Position numbers and translations under genes: made by a program. The notes under the pieces are model-generated. The model was not told the origin of the DNA and made no database searches. It saw only the letters and a list, made by a program, of their open reading frames with translations. From positions 3,759,501 to 3,823,500 of the forward strand of contig NC_134016.1 in the NCBI RefSeq assembly GCF_040712315.1: a stretch of DNA of 64,000 bases. The letters run 5' to 3'. Origin of the DNA: Castanea sativa (Eukaryota > Streptophyta > Magnoliopsida > Fagales > Fagaceae). Positions within the stretch are counted from its first letter, which is position 1; every line of letters starts with the position of its first letter. Of this stretch, positions 47,465 through 59,380 are shown one piece after another.

Positions 47465-48560
47465 AAACACTCCCAATATTAGTTTAAACCACCTTATAAC
47501 ACCATGCAAGCCACCCGCTTGCTCCAACACAACATACTAGCACAAAATAAATTTCCAACATCACAAGTAAAGAATTTTACAAGTATTTAAATCAAATAAA
47601 ATACTATTCATAACATCTAATCAACAATACTCATTAACATTTGCAAGAAATGAAAAACACTCTCAATATTAGTTTAACCCGCCTTATAACACCATGCAAG
47701 CCACCCGCTGGCTCCAACACAACATACCACCACAAAACCAATTTTCAACATCACAAGTATAGAGTTTTACAAGTATTGAAATGAAATAAAATATTATTCA
47801 TCACATCTAATCAAAAATTCTCATTAACATTTGCAAGAAATGAAAAACACTCCCAATATTAGTTTAAACCACCTTATAACACCATGTAAGCTACCCACTT
47901 GCTCCAACACAACATGCCACCACAAAACCAATTTCCAACATTACAAGAATAGAGTTTTACAAGTATTGAAATCAAACAAAATACTATTTATCATTTCTAA
48001 TCAACAATACTAATTCACATTTGCAAAAAAAAAAAAACTCTCAATACGTATTTAACCACCTTATAACACCATGCAAGCCACCCGCTTGCTCCAACACAAC
48101 ATACCACCACAAATCCAATTTCCAACATCACAAGTTTAAAGTTTTACAAGTATTTAAATCAAAGAAAATACTATTTTTCACATCTAATCAACAATACTCA
48201 TTCACATTTGCAAGAAATGAAAAACACTCCTAATATGTATTTAAACCACCATATAACTCCATGCAAGCCACCCACTTGCTTCAACACAACATACCACCAC
48301 AAATCCAATTTCTAACATCACAAGTATAGATTTTTACAAGTATTTAAATCAAAGAAAATACTATTTTTCACATCTAATCAACAATACTCATTCACATGTG
48401 CAATAAACGAAAACACTCCCAATATGTATTTAAACCACCTTATAACACCATGCAAGCCACATGTTTGCTCCAACATAGCATACTACCACAAATCCAATTT
48501 CCAACATTACAAGAATACAGTTTTATAAGTTTTTAACTTACATTGCTCAAGCTAAGTTTA
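47465..48560. repeat. 189-bp tandem array, about six units
   Basis: The phrase caccatgcaagccaccc recurs near 47502, 47690, 47880, 48068, 48257 and 48447, a spacing of about 189 bp. Units include caatttccaacatcacaag and a conserved caacacaacata. They are 10-15% diverged by eye. The short Asn/Thr-rich open frames inside are by-products of the repeat. Confidence 0.9.
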
Positions 48561-49914
48561 CAACTTTCAGGAAAAAAAAAAAAAAAAATCCAAAGTTACT
48601 GCAAACAATGTGTATTTATTTTGCAAAAGAAATGTTAAATTTATAAGTACAAAAGTTAAAGAAAAGTTAAACAAGCAGATAAGAAAATAATTAGAACCAC
48701 CAATGAAGAAAGATATTTACACCTATTATACATCAATTTTAAACTTTTATGTTAAGTACATATATACCCAAATCCTTAAACTTCTACCTTAAAGTGCATG
48801 GGCAGTATTTAAAGTAATATTAAAGTGCTTCTGTTTAAACTAAATAGTGCCATCATGATCCTCATCAATACTAGTGTTAAATTCTTATGGTTCCCATTTT
48901 GATTAAAATTCTGCAACAAAGTTTACACCTTCACTTGTACACTACATATATCTAACACTAGTATCGATGTAGAAACCAAACCAAGAGAGTGAGGATCCAA
49001 AACTAGAATCATCCAAACAGTAAGAACCATAGAAATCTAAAAGAATTACAGCAACTGATAAGTACATATATAAGTAAATTTCTTCACAACCATTACACAG
49101 TAAATATCAAATACCTAAACTAAACAAAAATGCATATACCCATTACTGTATCAAACAAAAAAATACCCAAAGGAACTAGAGTCATTAAACAAAAAAATTA
49201 ACATCAAGCATTAAACAAAAATACCCAAAGGATTTAGAATCATTAAACAAAAATACTCAAAGGAACTAGAATCATTAAACAAAAATTAACTCAAAAGAAA
49301 AATAAATACCAATCAAAAAGATTATATCCATACCTCTCCCCTGAGTTACCCCTCAACTTCCAATAGTCAAAATTCAAAACCACTCTCTCTCTTTTTTCCC
49401 CTATTTTACTTGCTTCAATCAAGACTGCTCCCAGCACTTGACCACCAACTATCCAACCCAGTAGGCAGTGATCTCTATTGGATCCCTATCCAAAGCAACA
49501 ATCTTGATGCGAAAAAATTCATAGCCTCTAACTTAGTTTTGACTTTTGACACACAAAGCCCAAACCAAGCATAAACTCATCATAAAAAATAAAGAAACAA
49601 CCACCATAACCCTTAAAATCTTCAAAATCCAAATCTCTATCAATCATTTCCCCCCACAAAATAACAACACAATCCAAAAATAACCCATCAACTCAAACCC
49701 CCAAAACTTCATAGATCAACCAAAAGCGCATCAATCAATAAAACCCACAAACAAAAAATCCTAAATTTCCACAACAAAATCCTAGATCATAAATAACCCA
49801 ACCAAAAAAAAAAAAATCAGAACAAACCCATTGGCAATCAAAGGAAGAAAAAACAAATAACATATTTTGGGATTCAGAATCACTAACCCAAATGGGATTT
49901 GTGTTTGCGTGACA
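48561..49914. other. interior of the CACTA element, non-coding
   Basis: AT-rich and A-rich on +, no long open frame. Phrases such as attaaacaaaaatacccaaagga(a/t) recur near 49150-49280. It may be intronic sequence of a decayed transposase gene on -, but nothing identifies it. Confidence 0.4.
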
Positions 49915-50190
49915 TGAAGGGTCGTCGGTTAGGGTGGGAGGCGAAGGGTCGCCGGCTGGGTGGGAGCTGAACCGTCGTGATCTGAAACGCTGCGATCTGA
50001 AGCGCCACGAGCCCAGGCGTCATGAGCACCCAGGAGCCGCGAGCCCAGGCACAGCGAGCTCAAGCGCTGCAAGCCCAAGCGCCGCGAATGGTGAAGCTCG
50101 ATCAGCAGCGACGGCAGCGAGCTGGGGTGAAACGGTTGTATTTGATAGAGTGAGGGAAAGAGAGAATCGAGCGAGGGAGGGAAAATAAAG
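49915..50190. other. GC-rich island near the CACTA end
   Basis: A sharp jump in GC content within AT-rich surroundings, with many gcgc and agcgcc repeats (cgagcccaggcgtc, caagcccaagcgcc). It is open on + for 84 codons (49934-50188) but the product is Arg/Ala/Ser repeats with no domain. A GC-rich leader or first exon of the CACTA gene on - is likelier. Confidence 0.45.
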
Positions 50191-50225
50191 GGGAAAAGTG
50201 AAAAAGTAAAGGGGGCTTAAGTGTT

Positions 50226-50682
50226 TTTAGTAGCTAACTTTTAGTGACGACTTGTATGTCGTCACTATAGGCTACCTTTAGTGACGACATTTTTGATTCG
50301 TCGCTGATACTCCCATCTAATTTTATGTTCCTACTTTTAGTGACGACTTATTTTCGTCACTATTTGTCACATTCAGCGATGAAATTGGTTTCGTCACTAA
50401 TAGTGTTCCTGGCAACACCTTTAGCGACGAAAGTTTTCGTCTCTAAAACTTTAAACTTTTAGCAACGAAATATTTCGTCGCTATAGATGAATTTAGTTTG
50501 GCGCCTACATTTTTGTTTGGCGCCTTTAGTTCAACACAACATATAGAGACGAAATCTAATTTTCGTCGCTAAATGTTATTAATTTTCTTATAAATAGTGA
50601 CGAAATTTATATTTCGTCACTATATGGTACCTTTTTGTGACAAAAAAATTTTCCTCACTAAAAATACATTTTGTTGAAGTGA
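50226..50682. repeat. CACTA subterminal repeats
   Basis: About a dozen copies of (T)AGTGACGA / TCGTCACTA and TAGCGACGA / TTCGTCGCTA in both orientations. In the family such subterminal motifs bind the TNPA-type transposase protein. Confidence 0.85.
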
Positions 50683-50683
50683 C

Positions 50684-52800
50684 TCTTGACTCTGTCCCTG
50701 CCGAGACTTGCTAAAACACAAAATTATAAAGCGAATTTGAAAATTTCAATAAAAAAAATTAGTGTCTTTAGACTTTTCCTGTGAATGAGTAATGGAAATA
50801 AGTCATCCCAACGTAGTTTTAAAAGCAATCGTGTTTATGTTTACTATCATTATCACATGATTACTCTCCATGGGTTTATTTGGATAGGTTGTTTTTAAAA
50901 CTGCGTTTTATAAAAATAACGTTTTTAAAATTACATATTGAAAACATGATTTGAAAGCCACAATTAAACGTTTGGTACTTGTAAAAATTGTAGTTTGAAA
51001 ACTCTAAAATTTTTGAAAGCCACAATTAACTGTATTTTTCTATAATAAAAAAAAAAGAAAAGAAAAGAGAGAGGCCAAACCCATATATTTTTTTTTTTGA
51101 AAATAAACACACACATACAAAAGAGAGGCCAAACAGTACAAACCAATGTTGCTTTGTGTTTTCTTCTGGAAACAAATGTTTGCTTCGCACAAACATTGAT
51201 CCAAACTGGCTTTATATATGCCAGGATGCAATTAAAATTAATTACAATTATATATGTGTTTAGGTTTCAAAAGTTTCTTCCTAAATGAAGTATTAATTCT
51301 GTTCATTTTAAAAAAAACTTTGCTAACTTTTATAGAAAAACCTTAGAAGGGTATATTAGTATGGGAAATATTTATTTGTAATTATTCCAATTTAATCATT
51401 TGGTTGTGATTTCAACTACTAATATATTTAATTTTTAACTTTTTTTTATTGCAATTCAATGAATTTTGTTCGTGTTTATTTTTCAAATAAGCTAAAAAAA
51501 ATTACTATAAAAATCTACTGAAAATGCATAAGTATAGTAAAATTTTCATTGAAATTTATATTTGAGTTAACAATGAATTTTAGAAAAAATATTTTAAATT
51601 AGTTTGAAAGAGTCAAACTACTTTTAAATATACTTATGACAATTGAAGAGAAACTCGGTAGAAAATTAGGGTAGAAAGCCTAACTTATGACAATTGACAC
51701 ATAGAAAATTAGAATAAATTAGCTTAATCCTTAGGTGAAGTTTCATGGAGTATTAATTATACTTTAAAATTTAAACCTGTCGCATGTGATGCACGAGAAT
51801 CACCTATTATTGTACATAAACCCAATTTTATCAAGACTAACCGATCAAAAGCTAAAATAAAATGGACAAGACCCAAGCATCACATAAAATCTGAAGGCAT
51901 GGAATGTTGAATTAAGAAATCATTTAAACAAATCAAGTAAAGGCAGAACACTCCTCATTTGTGAATTCTTGCTGTCCTTCACGGAGAGGGCCACCAACAC
52001 AATTTTGAGAACTTTTTAAGTGTAGCTGGTCATCTGATGGAAGCAAAGTCACTGCAGGGAGTTCAGATTGGATGGTTTACATTTGGGATACAACTTGTTG
52101 GATCTTGTGATAGTGACAAACAAATTTATTTGGGGGAGATTTGAGAATTGAAAGAACTTGCACCTTAGTGACTGTTTTTTCAACCAACAAATGGCTCTTT
52201 CTAAGTGTCCTTCAAAGACTTTGAAAATTTTGTATCTCTACTATGGTTTTCCAAGTTGAATTTTGGTATCTTTATTGGCAATGTAGAAGATGATTTCCCA
52301 TTTTGGAGTATTGGTGCTACATGTATTTTGGCATTAGTAAATACATCTAGGGTTCTATCATCACCCCCTTATCCTTTTTTCCAATCAAAACCTAAAATTG
52401 AGAGGAATTTTGTAGAAAATCCTTGGTATTTACAGGGGTTTTCTGTCACTCACTAATTAAATGACAGGATATTAGGATGACCATGCTTTTGAACTGAATC
52501 TTGAGCGTCTAAGTAACTATAATATCGTTTAAAAAATGGTGAAAAATCTTGCATGGTACATAATGTTTTCCTCCTGTGTGATCAGTGAAAAGATAAGATC
52601 AATATTTGATGGCCTCATTTTATTTATTTTTATTTTTTGTGGTAGTTTATGCCTGATGGCCTCAGTTGGAGGACTGGAAGTATTTCCCTATGTATGATAA
52701 CTGCATATGGATTGTATTTGCTTTGATAACTATGCTCACTAGTCACACCAAGGCATATGGATACAATATCGCTACTGCCTTAAATTATTCCTTACATTCA
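50684..52800. repeat. dispersed segment copy d (inverted relative to units A and B)
   Basis: Reverse-oriented match to about 1800-3860. It begins with the hAT-related phrase ctctgtccctgcc, continues through the spacer, the U5-40K relic and the tgatgatagaaccc phrase (reversed at about 52350), and ends with the accaaggcatatgg block at 52745-52800. It lacks the MITE present in units A and B. A second similar copy is at 62826-63850. Confidence 0.75.
51930..52155 (+). pseudogene. U5 snRNP 40-kDa WD40 protein relic, copy d
   Basis: On +: SDGSK..TAGSSD-like start and GWFTFG/VYIWDTT region, then a jump directly to ttggatcttgtgatagtgac and the C-terminal LGEI-like end. It carries the internal deletion of copies a and b plus a second deletion of about 110 bases, also present in copy e. 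Confidence 0.7.
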
Positions 52801-53115
52801 AAAATATATTTAACAAGAAACTTTACTAGTTAAGTTAATTGGAACCTACATCAAGTTTTAATTTCGTTGTGCTAGTTACCAAGGATGAAGAATGTGGTCT
52901 CAATTTTCATGTTTCAGCTCATACTGCTCTCTCTTTCCGTCTTCTTTTTCCCTCTCACTGTACAAATATAATATCTTCAATCTTAAATAGTGATTTCATA
53001 AAGTTGATTGATATTTGTGTCCTTCGATAGGATGTAATAAGTCACCATATAAGATATTAAGATTGCCTAATTAAAGAAACCCAAAATAAGCCAAAATTCA
53101 TATTTGCTTTGCTTA
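52801..53115. other. non-coding flank of the copia fragment
   Basis: No gene. The last part (53060-53110) is the reverse of 1730-1790. The copia gag fragment begins at about 53116 after tgcttagtc, where the segment would otherwise continue with cgctggaaaaatac (see 62045). Confidence 0.5.
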
Positions 53116-53541
53116 GTCTACTATGTCCTTGAGCTTGGCATAGAACTCATCGAACGACTCATCCTCCTCCATCTGAATTTCTTCGAATCTTGTAATGAGC
53201 CTCTGTAGCTTCGAATCTTTTACAGCCTTTGTTCCCTCATGGGTTGTCTAGAGGATGGTCCATGCTTCCTTAGCAGTTTCAGTGGAGGATATCTTCTTGA
53301 ACTCCTCATTAGTGACCGCACTGAATAAGGCATTCAATACTCTGTTGTTGAAGTTTGCCGCCTTGATCTTACCTTCATCCCAATCGGCCGGCGCTTCTTT
53401 AGGCTTGGTCCAGCCTATCTCCACAGCTTGCCATAACTTCTCATCTAGTGACTGCAAGAAAGCTCTCATGTGTACTTTCCAGTATGCATAGTTAGTACCA
53501 TCAAATAATGGAGGTATAATAAGAGACTGACCTCTATACAT
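53116..53541 (-). pseudogene. Ty1/copia gag fragment
   Basis: ATG at 53541. It reads MYRGQSLIIPPLFDGTNYAYWK, ..WDEGKIKAANFNNRVLNALFSAV, ..AKEAWTIL, then TAG at 53248, and continues in frame with TTHEGTKAVKDSKLQRL..FEEIQMEEDESFDEFY before truncation. This is the N-terminal DUF4219/UBN2 gag domain of copia elements. The stop replaces a codon that is usually glutamine in the family. Upstream on - are the primer site (53598-53609) and an LTR. Confidence 0.88.
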
Positions 53542-53597
53542 GACAAACAGGGGTCAATGGATCACACACAAAAATTAACCCTAATCAGAGTGTGCCC

Positions 53598-53609
53598 GCT
53601 CTGATACCA
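53598..53609 (-). other. tRNA-iMet primer-binding site
   Basis: On - the sequence is TGGTATCAGAGC, the classical initiator-Met primer site of Ty1/copia elements. It lies two bases inside the LTR end at 53612. Confidence 0.9.
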
Positions 53610-53611
53610 CT

Positions 53612-54476
53612 TGATAGGCCAAAAACGTATAGACCAATTGTGATAGATTAAGTTGATTAATTAGTCAAGTTATTAATTAATCAAATTAACATGCAAATTA
53701 CGTGGTAGCACAAACAAATCACCAATTAAACTAAGTATGCAGTGGAAAATAAATGACACGGTGATTTGTTTACGAATGGGGAAAACCTACACGGCAAAAA
53801 CCCCACTGGGTGATTTTAAGGTCACCACTCCCGAAATTCCACTATTATCACAACAAGCGGTTACAAGTAAAGGAATCCCAAGTACCTTACCAACCTACAG
53901 TTGAACCCTTACCCCAATACCCAATTGGACTTATTCTATAGTACAATTTCTCCTTTCAATGCACGGCTTCCAAGTACATGACTAACCAATTGCGTGGATC
54001 CCAGTAAGCGACTTCAATCACCAATTAGAGAAGATTGTTGGCTGCAAAGTTCTTCAATTCATCCACACGATGAAGATCAAGAAGATGCTTGGTTACAAAA
54101 CCCTACGGTGCAAAGACACAACAACTTCTTCACAAGAGAGATGAACTAGGGCAAGAACTTCGTCTCAAGTCACAATTTGCATGAACAAGGATTTATCAAT
54201 GCTTGTGCAACTTATGTCCCTTTGACAGTCCTTAAAATAATCTTTTTGTATGTCTAGGGTTAGGAGAAAAAAAGGCCCAAAGACACATCCACGGATTAGA
54301 ATCAAAATAGAACTCATAATCTGTTTTTCTTAAATTTCGACAGATAGAGGTATCGAGATGCTGTCGAGCAGCTGTCGAGCCACGGGCTGGAATAGCTCTT
54401 TAAACCTCGACACATGCTAGCTGTTGAGCTAGCTATCGAGCTTTAATGAACTTGCATTTTTCAGCTTGTTTCTTAG
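53612..54476 (-). repeat. copia 5' LTR, left arm of a giant inverted repeat
   Basis: On - it ends GGCCTATCA directly before the primer site. Phrases include tcgacagatagaggtatcgagatgc and gtcgagcagctgtcgagcc. It is repeated in opposite orientation at 54608-55466. The start of the LTR on - is uncertain because the homology ends at about 54476. Confidence 0.8.
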
Positions 54477-54607
54477 ACATATGTCATTCATTTATGTAAT
54501 TGGCTAATCCTTTGAGAAAACGCACTTTACTTGTAATTTGGTAGAATTAAGATGAGTTTTATACTTCAAGAAACTATGTTTCAAGATCAAGTGTTGAAGT
54601 CATCAAG

Positions 54608-55466
54608 TCTGTCCAAGAAACAAGCTGAAAAGTGCAAGTTCATTAAAGCTCAACAGCTAGCATGTGTCGAGGTTTAAAGAGCTGTTCTAGCCCGTGGCTC
54701 GACAGCTACTCGACAGCATCTCGATACCTCTATCTGTCGAGATTTAAGAAAAACAGATTCTGAGTTCTGTTTTGATTCTAATCCGTGGATGTGTCTTTGG
54801 GCCTTCTTTTCTCCTAAACCTAGACATATAAAAGGATTATTTTAAGGGCCGTCAAAGGGACACAAGTTGCACAAGCATTGAGAAATCCTTGTTCATGCAA
54901 ATTGTGACTTGAGACGAAGTTCTTGCCCTAGTTCATCTCTCTTATGAAGAAGTTGTTGTGTCTTTGCACCGTAGGATTTTGTAACCAAGCATCTTCTCGA
55001 TCTTCATCGTGTGGATGAATTGAAGAACTTTGCAGCCAACAATCTTCTCTAGTTGGTGATTGAAGTCACGTACTGGGATCCGTGCAATTGATTAGTCACG
55101 TACTTAGGAGCCGTGCATTGAAAGGAGAAATTGTTACTACAAAACAAGTCCAATTGGGTGTTGGGGTAAGGGTTCAACTGTAGGTTGGTAAGGTACTTGA
55201 GATTCCTTTATTTGTAACCGCTTGCTGTGATAATAGTGGAATTTTGGGAGTGGTGACCTTAAAATCACCTAGTAGGGTTTTTGCCGTGTAGGTTTTCTCC
55301 ATTCGTAAACAAATCACCGTGTCATTTATTTTCCGCTGCATACTTAGTTTAATTGGTGATTTGTTTGTGTTACCACGTAATTTGCATGTTAATTTGATTA
55401 ATTAATAACTTGACTAATTAATCAACTTAATCTATCACAAGGGGTCAATATGTTTTTGGCCTATCA
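54608..55466 (+). repeat. second copia LTR, head-to-head right arm
   Basis: An inverted copy of 53612-54476 with scattered substitutions and small indels, ending GGCCTATCA at 55466. Immediately after it the nitrilase-segment flank (atctagaacatcaaaaagcaaataag) resumes, as in the empty paralog at about 62574. A spacer of about 130 bp separates the arms. Confidence 0.85.
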
Positions 55467-55498
55467 ATCTAGAACATCAAAAAGCAAATAAGACTGTT

Positions 55499-57060
55499 TC
55501 AGATTGGAGAGACAAAGTGGATCAATCCATCTTTAATGAAAAGATGCCAATACATTTCAGATTTGGCCAGTTCCCAAAGGTTAACAACTTGCAAGTATAA
55601 ATTCTTATCTAGATCAACTGAGATTGACTCCCATTGGTAATTAGGTCCAGCCAAAATGGACCTGGCCGGATGGTGATATAATAACACTAACTCCAGCACA
55701 TGATTTTATCAAGAACATAAGGATGTATCCCTCTATGTGATCCTATGTAGTTTAAACCTTGACCAATTGATGGAGCACATCATCCAGAATTGAATGATGG
55801 GATCTAGATGGTTATTAGGTTGTAACTAGAATACAAAACACATTGACTATAGTGACAACAAATTGTCTTCCCTTTTACAAAATTGGTTTGCAGTTAGAAC
55901 AAAGCAACCACCTTCAAGGATAACATGGCTCATTGAAGCCTGCCATATCTCCCTTGCTCTGGCTGTAGGTCCAAAATCTACTTTGAAGCCTACATATGGT
56001 GGCATAAGGATTAAACAAAATATTGAAGAACCATAAATTATAAGAAAGCTCTTGAATATAAAGTAAGGGAATATCGAACAATAGCCCACATTAGACTATA
56101 AGAGAAATATTGTGAGAATGGTGATGGTTGCTGATTAATTATTTTACAGATATAGCAAATTATTTCACAAATAACTGTTGCGGGAAAAGACCTCTACATA
56201 GCACTCCCTCAGAGGATTGATTGTGGATACTAGTATGAGTTAAGATATACCTTTAGTATCTAAGTCATACCTTTAGTATGAGTTAAGGTATACCTCCACA
56301 AGTAAAATATGACAATGAAAAAACTGTAACAATGACATAAGGTATACCTTTAGTATCTAAGTCAGGTCTTAGAGAACTCATTCTATTGTCGCAGCAGATG
56401 AGGTCACCTATTTTCGATATTGAAGTCTTAAATATATGCACCAATGATTTCTCAACTGACCGTTGTAGTTCACATCCAGATACAATTGCCATTAGTTTTT
56501 GATGTTTTCCAAGATACTAGCCCAAAGGATTGAACAGAACAAAATTAAAGAGTGAGTATCTACAAGTGACACCGGCTTTCAATTACTCTCAGATGTAATT
56601 GACATTAGCTTTCAACAAGTTAAAATTTACCTGAGATTGTTACAAATCAGTCAACTTCATGACCTGTAAAAACAAATAGTCAACATAAATTTAACCATTG
56701 TAAGAATATAATTAAATGCGCTACAGGGTGTTTTGGGGTACAAGATACAGTAACACAGTTAGCAATAGCAAAAAGCTTAAAGCTCAAAATTTTGACTAGG
56801 CATAAAGTTGTTCAGCTTTGATTAGCAATTAGCAGCTATTTCTGCTTTGTTTTTGGGTAGACTGCAAAATTAGTAAAGTAAGCATTTTAGATTTAGCATT
56901 CATACTTGTATGTCTATCTTTCCCCAAAAAAACTGCTACCGTATCTTATTTCAACTTATCACTGACAGTGAGGCTTTTAACTTAGTCAAGGCTGACTTCA
57001 TTGATGGAAGTTTTAAGTCATATTTTTGAGTAATACAATTAATTTCTAAACCCAATGGTA
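55499..57060 (-). pseudogene. NIT4-like nitrilase relic N3
   Basis: Pieces on -: catalytic exon about 56350-56480 (SGCELQRSVEKSLVHIFKTSISKIGDLICCDNRMSSLRPDLDTKG), next exon 55860-56000 ([46 protein letters not shown]), next 55600-55700 (ARSILAGPNYQWESISVDLDKN). These match in order the [36 protein letters not shown] and VLAGPNYEGEALISADLDL regions of plant nitrilase 4. Exons are separated by intron-like sequence. Reading frames are broken and conserved Trp and Glu beside the catalytic Cys are changed. Confidence 0.83.
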
Positions 57061-57124
57061 CTAATTGAATAATCGCAGATAAAATTCAGCTTACAAAGAC
57101 AAATGTTCATTGCCATACCTAGGC

Positions 57125-57410
57125 AAATAAAACTCAATTGCCCTTATTGTATGGGTGTGAAAATTTTGGGGGCAAAATCAGTGTCACTCAAATTTTTCGT
57201 TAAAAAACATCATCTCTTTCTTCATTTCTTTTTCTTGGCCGCGAGAAAAAAAAAAAACCCGATGGCTTCAGATTTCTTCAGACTTCTCACCTCCAATCTC
57301 GAAAATTATTGCTTCAGTGAAATCAACAATCCGTCAGGTTGTTTTCGTAATTATGAAACGATTTGATTTCACTTTTCAATCGGAAGGAAAGAGAGTTGAC
57401 CACCAAAGCA
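57125..57410. repeat. inverted partner of 45600-45905
   Basis: The leader-like sequence upstream (on -) of N3. Short in-frame words (MASDFFRLLTSNLENYCFSE) on + are probably accidental. The second gypsy element interrupts it at about 57408. Confidence 0.6.
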
Positions 57411-58420
57411 TCATCGTGTGGCTGTATAGTCCCAATCTTGTCCTCTTCCGAAAAACTCAACGCCGGCCAGATATCCACTTAGAGTCCTCGGCGGGTGTTC
57501 GAGCTACAAACATCACTCTGGAGGGACGAGAATTAGTCCTCCTAGAAGTAGCAAAGATGACATTTATCGAGCCCATAGGAGGCCTTGAAGAAGTGTTCCC
57601 CTGACCTATTGACCCTGCATGGTCACCTTGCCCATTGGGCCGATACAAAAACTATTTTAATCTCCCATCTCTGACTAGTTACTCCAAATGATTCCATAGA
57701 GTCTTGCAATCCTCAGTGGTATGCCCTCGTTCCCGGTGGTATTAACAATGAAGACTTTAGTTACGCCTCATGGGGTCTCCTCCCATCTTGTTTGGCCATT
57801 TGAAGTATGGCTCATTCTTGATCTTCTCCAAGACTTGATGTACCGGCTCTCGGAACACTGTGTTGACCACTTGAGGAGCTGTAGACTCAGGTTGCCCAGC
57901 AAAATCCCTTTGGGGTCTGTTATTGTTGTATCTATCTGACCTGAAATCCCTCCTCTCCTGAGAGATTCCCCTATTTTTGGTCTTCCTCAACCCGCTTATT
58001 CTTGTCAATACGGTCCATAAGCCGACACATACTCCTCACAGGCCTCTTGGTCAGGGATTTTATCAAATCATGCTCGGCCGGTAGGCCGACCTTGAAAGTC
58101 CTTATGGCTACATCGTCAAAGTCTCCATCGATCTCATTGAACATCTCCCAGTATCTGTCCGAGTACATTTTTAGGGTTTCTCCTTCTCGCATGGTCATAG
58201 ACAACAGTGAATCTAAAGGCCGAGGAACTATACTGCGTGTAACAAAGTGAGACCCAAATGCGCGGGTGAATTCCTTAAAGGAATCAATAGAACCTACCCC
58301 CAAGCCGTTAAACCATCTCATTGCCACAGGTCCCAAACTGGATGGGAAAACTTTGTACATCAAAGTCTCATTTCTAGAGTGTACAGCCATCCTCTGGTTG
58401 AAATGGCTCACATGTTGATT
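57411..58420 (-). pseudogene. gag of the second gypsy element, C-terminal part
   Basis: 58420-57971 reads HVSHFNQRMAVHSRNETLMYKVFPSSLGPVAMRWFNGL...LLSMTMREGETLKMYSDRYWEMFNEIDGDF...AEHDLIKSLTKRPVRS. This is followed, with frameshifts, by RRDFRSDRYNNNRPQRD..VNTVFREPVHQVLEKIKNEPYFKWPNKMGGDP (58008-57757) and SRPPMGSINVIFATSRRT (57648-57457). It is closely related to 18704-20716 but from a different subfamily. Confidence 0.85.
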
Positions 58421-58422
58421 CA

Positions 58423-59380
58423 ATTAAGCTGCTCACATGTTGATTCATCCTCTGGGCATTTTTTTGTATAGGGTTTTTCTTTGTAAACTTTGAGCTTCTA
58501 GTTGTGTTTTGTTACAGATTATCAAAGGGGGAGTTTGTTAGGTTCTAAGTACTTAGGAACTAATGTATTGGAACTCTAATGTGTATTGTTGGCAAACCAT
58601 GATCAAAACAGGTGTTTAGTCGTGTTTTGGACTTGCTCAAAGTATGCCATTCATGTAAAGTTGGAATCAAGTTAATTGCAGAAGTTACTGTGCATTTCTG
58701 CCTGACTCGATCGATCGAGAATTAGACTCGACCGATCGAAAGTCATGCAGATTATTTTTTCTGCAGAATTTCCAACTCAGCCTTAAGCCCATATGACGTG
58801 TGGGGTTTTATGTTTTGCCCTAGGTATAAAAGGCAAACCCTAGCCACGTTTTTGAGGTTGCTCATATTGCCGTTTGTGTGAATCTCTTGTGAGATCTGAG
58901 AGGTGCTTGCCTTCACACAAGCTTAGGATTATCAAGAAGGAGATTTCTTCAAGAACTTGATGATCATTCAGTTGCTGCCATAAGAGCTTAAAGATACACA
59001 AGCGAGAGTGTTTGTACTTGCTGGAGAATCCAAGAAAAAAGGAGTCCGTGGTCTCGGAGCTTGCACGTGGTCGTGTCAGTAAGTTCTACTCGTGGGTAGC
59101 AATAGGATGTTAGTGGTCTAAGTCACTATTGTACAACTTTGATTCTTTCATAGTGGATTCAGGTTTACCTTGAGCATAGCTAGGTTAAATCCTCCCTAGG
59201 TTTTTTACCAGTTTGGTTTTCCTAGGTCATCATATCTTTGTGTTTTTTATATTCCGCACTTTACATTGATATGATTATATGATTGTGTTAACTTAAATCT
59301 GGAATTTGGACTAAGTAATAACTTGGCTTGATTAACTAGGTTAATCCAATTGTGTTTTAAGGGGTCTAAATAACTCAACA
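58423..59380 (+). mobile_element. copia-type 3' end with LTR inside the gypsy gag
   Basis: About 105 bp of 3' internal sequence ends in the polypurine tract atcaaagggggagtt, then an 845-bp LTR TGTTAGGTTCTAAG...AACTCAACA (58536-59380). The LTR has a TATA-like gtataaaagg (58833-58842). No coding region or 5' LTR remains. At the left junction a 17-bp word (gctcacatgttgattca) is repeated 25 bp apart (58406 and 58431). Confidence 0.8.

Larger units (their letters stand above)
47324..50682 (-). mobile_element. CACTA (En/Spm-type) element, one end preserved
   Basis: The right end, read on -, is CACTTCAACAAAATGTATTTTTAGTGAGG, close to the CACTACAACAAAA-type terminus of plant CACTA elements. It is followed inward by many subterminal TAGTGACGA/TTCGTCGCTA motifs. 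The left CACTA end is not visible, so the left limit is approximate and the element is truncated or rearranged. It contains a 189-bp tandem array and a GC-rich stretch at 49915-50190. The element interrupts dispersed segment copy d, which resumes at about 50684. Confidence 0.7.

Noticed and set aside
47831..48233. Two similar 60-70-codon open frames (Asn/Thr-rich)
   Set aside because: They repeat with the 189-bp tandem unit and are broken in the other units; by-products of the array.
49934..50188. 84-codon Arg/Ala-rich open frame
   Set aside because: Low-complexity product of a GC-rich island inside a CACTA element, no domain and no related frame nearby.
57103..57604. Open frames of 87 and 95 codons on +
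   Set aside because: They cross the junction between the nitrilase leader repeat and the second gypsy element, so they cannot be one real gene.
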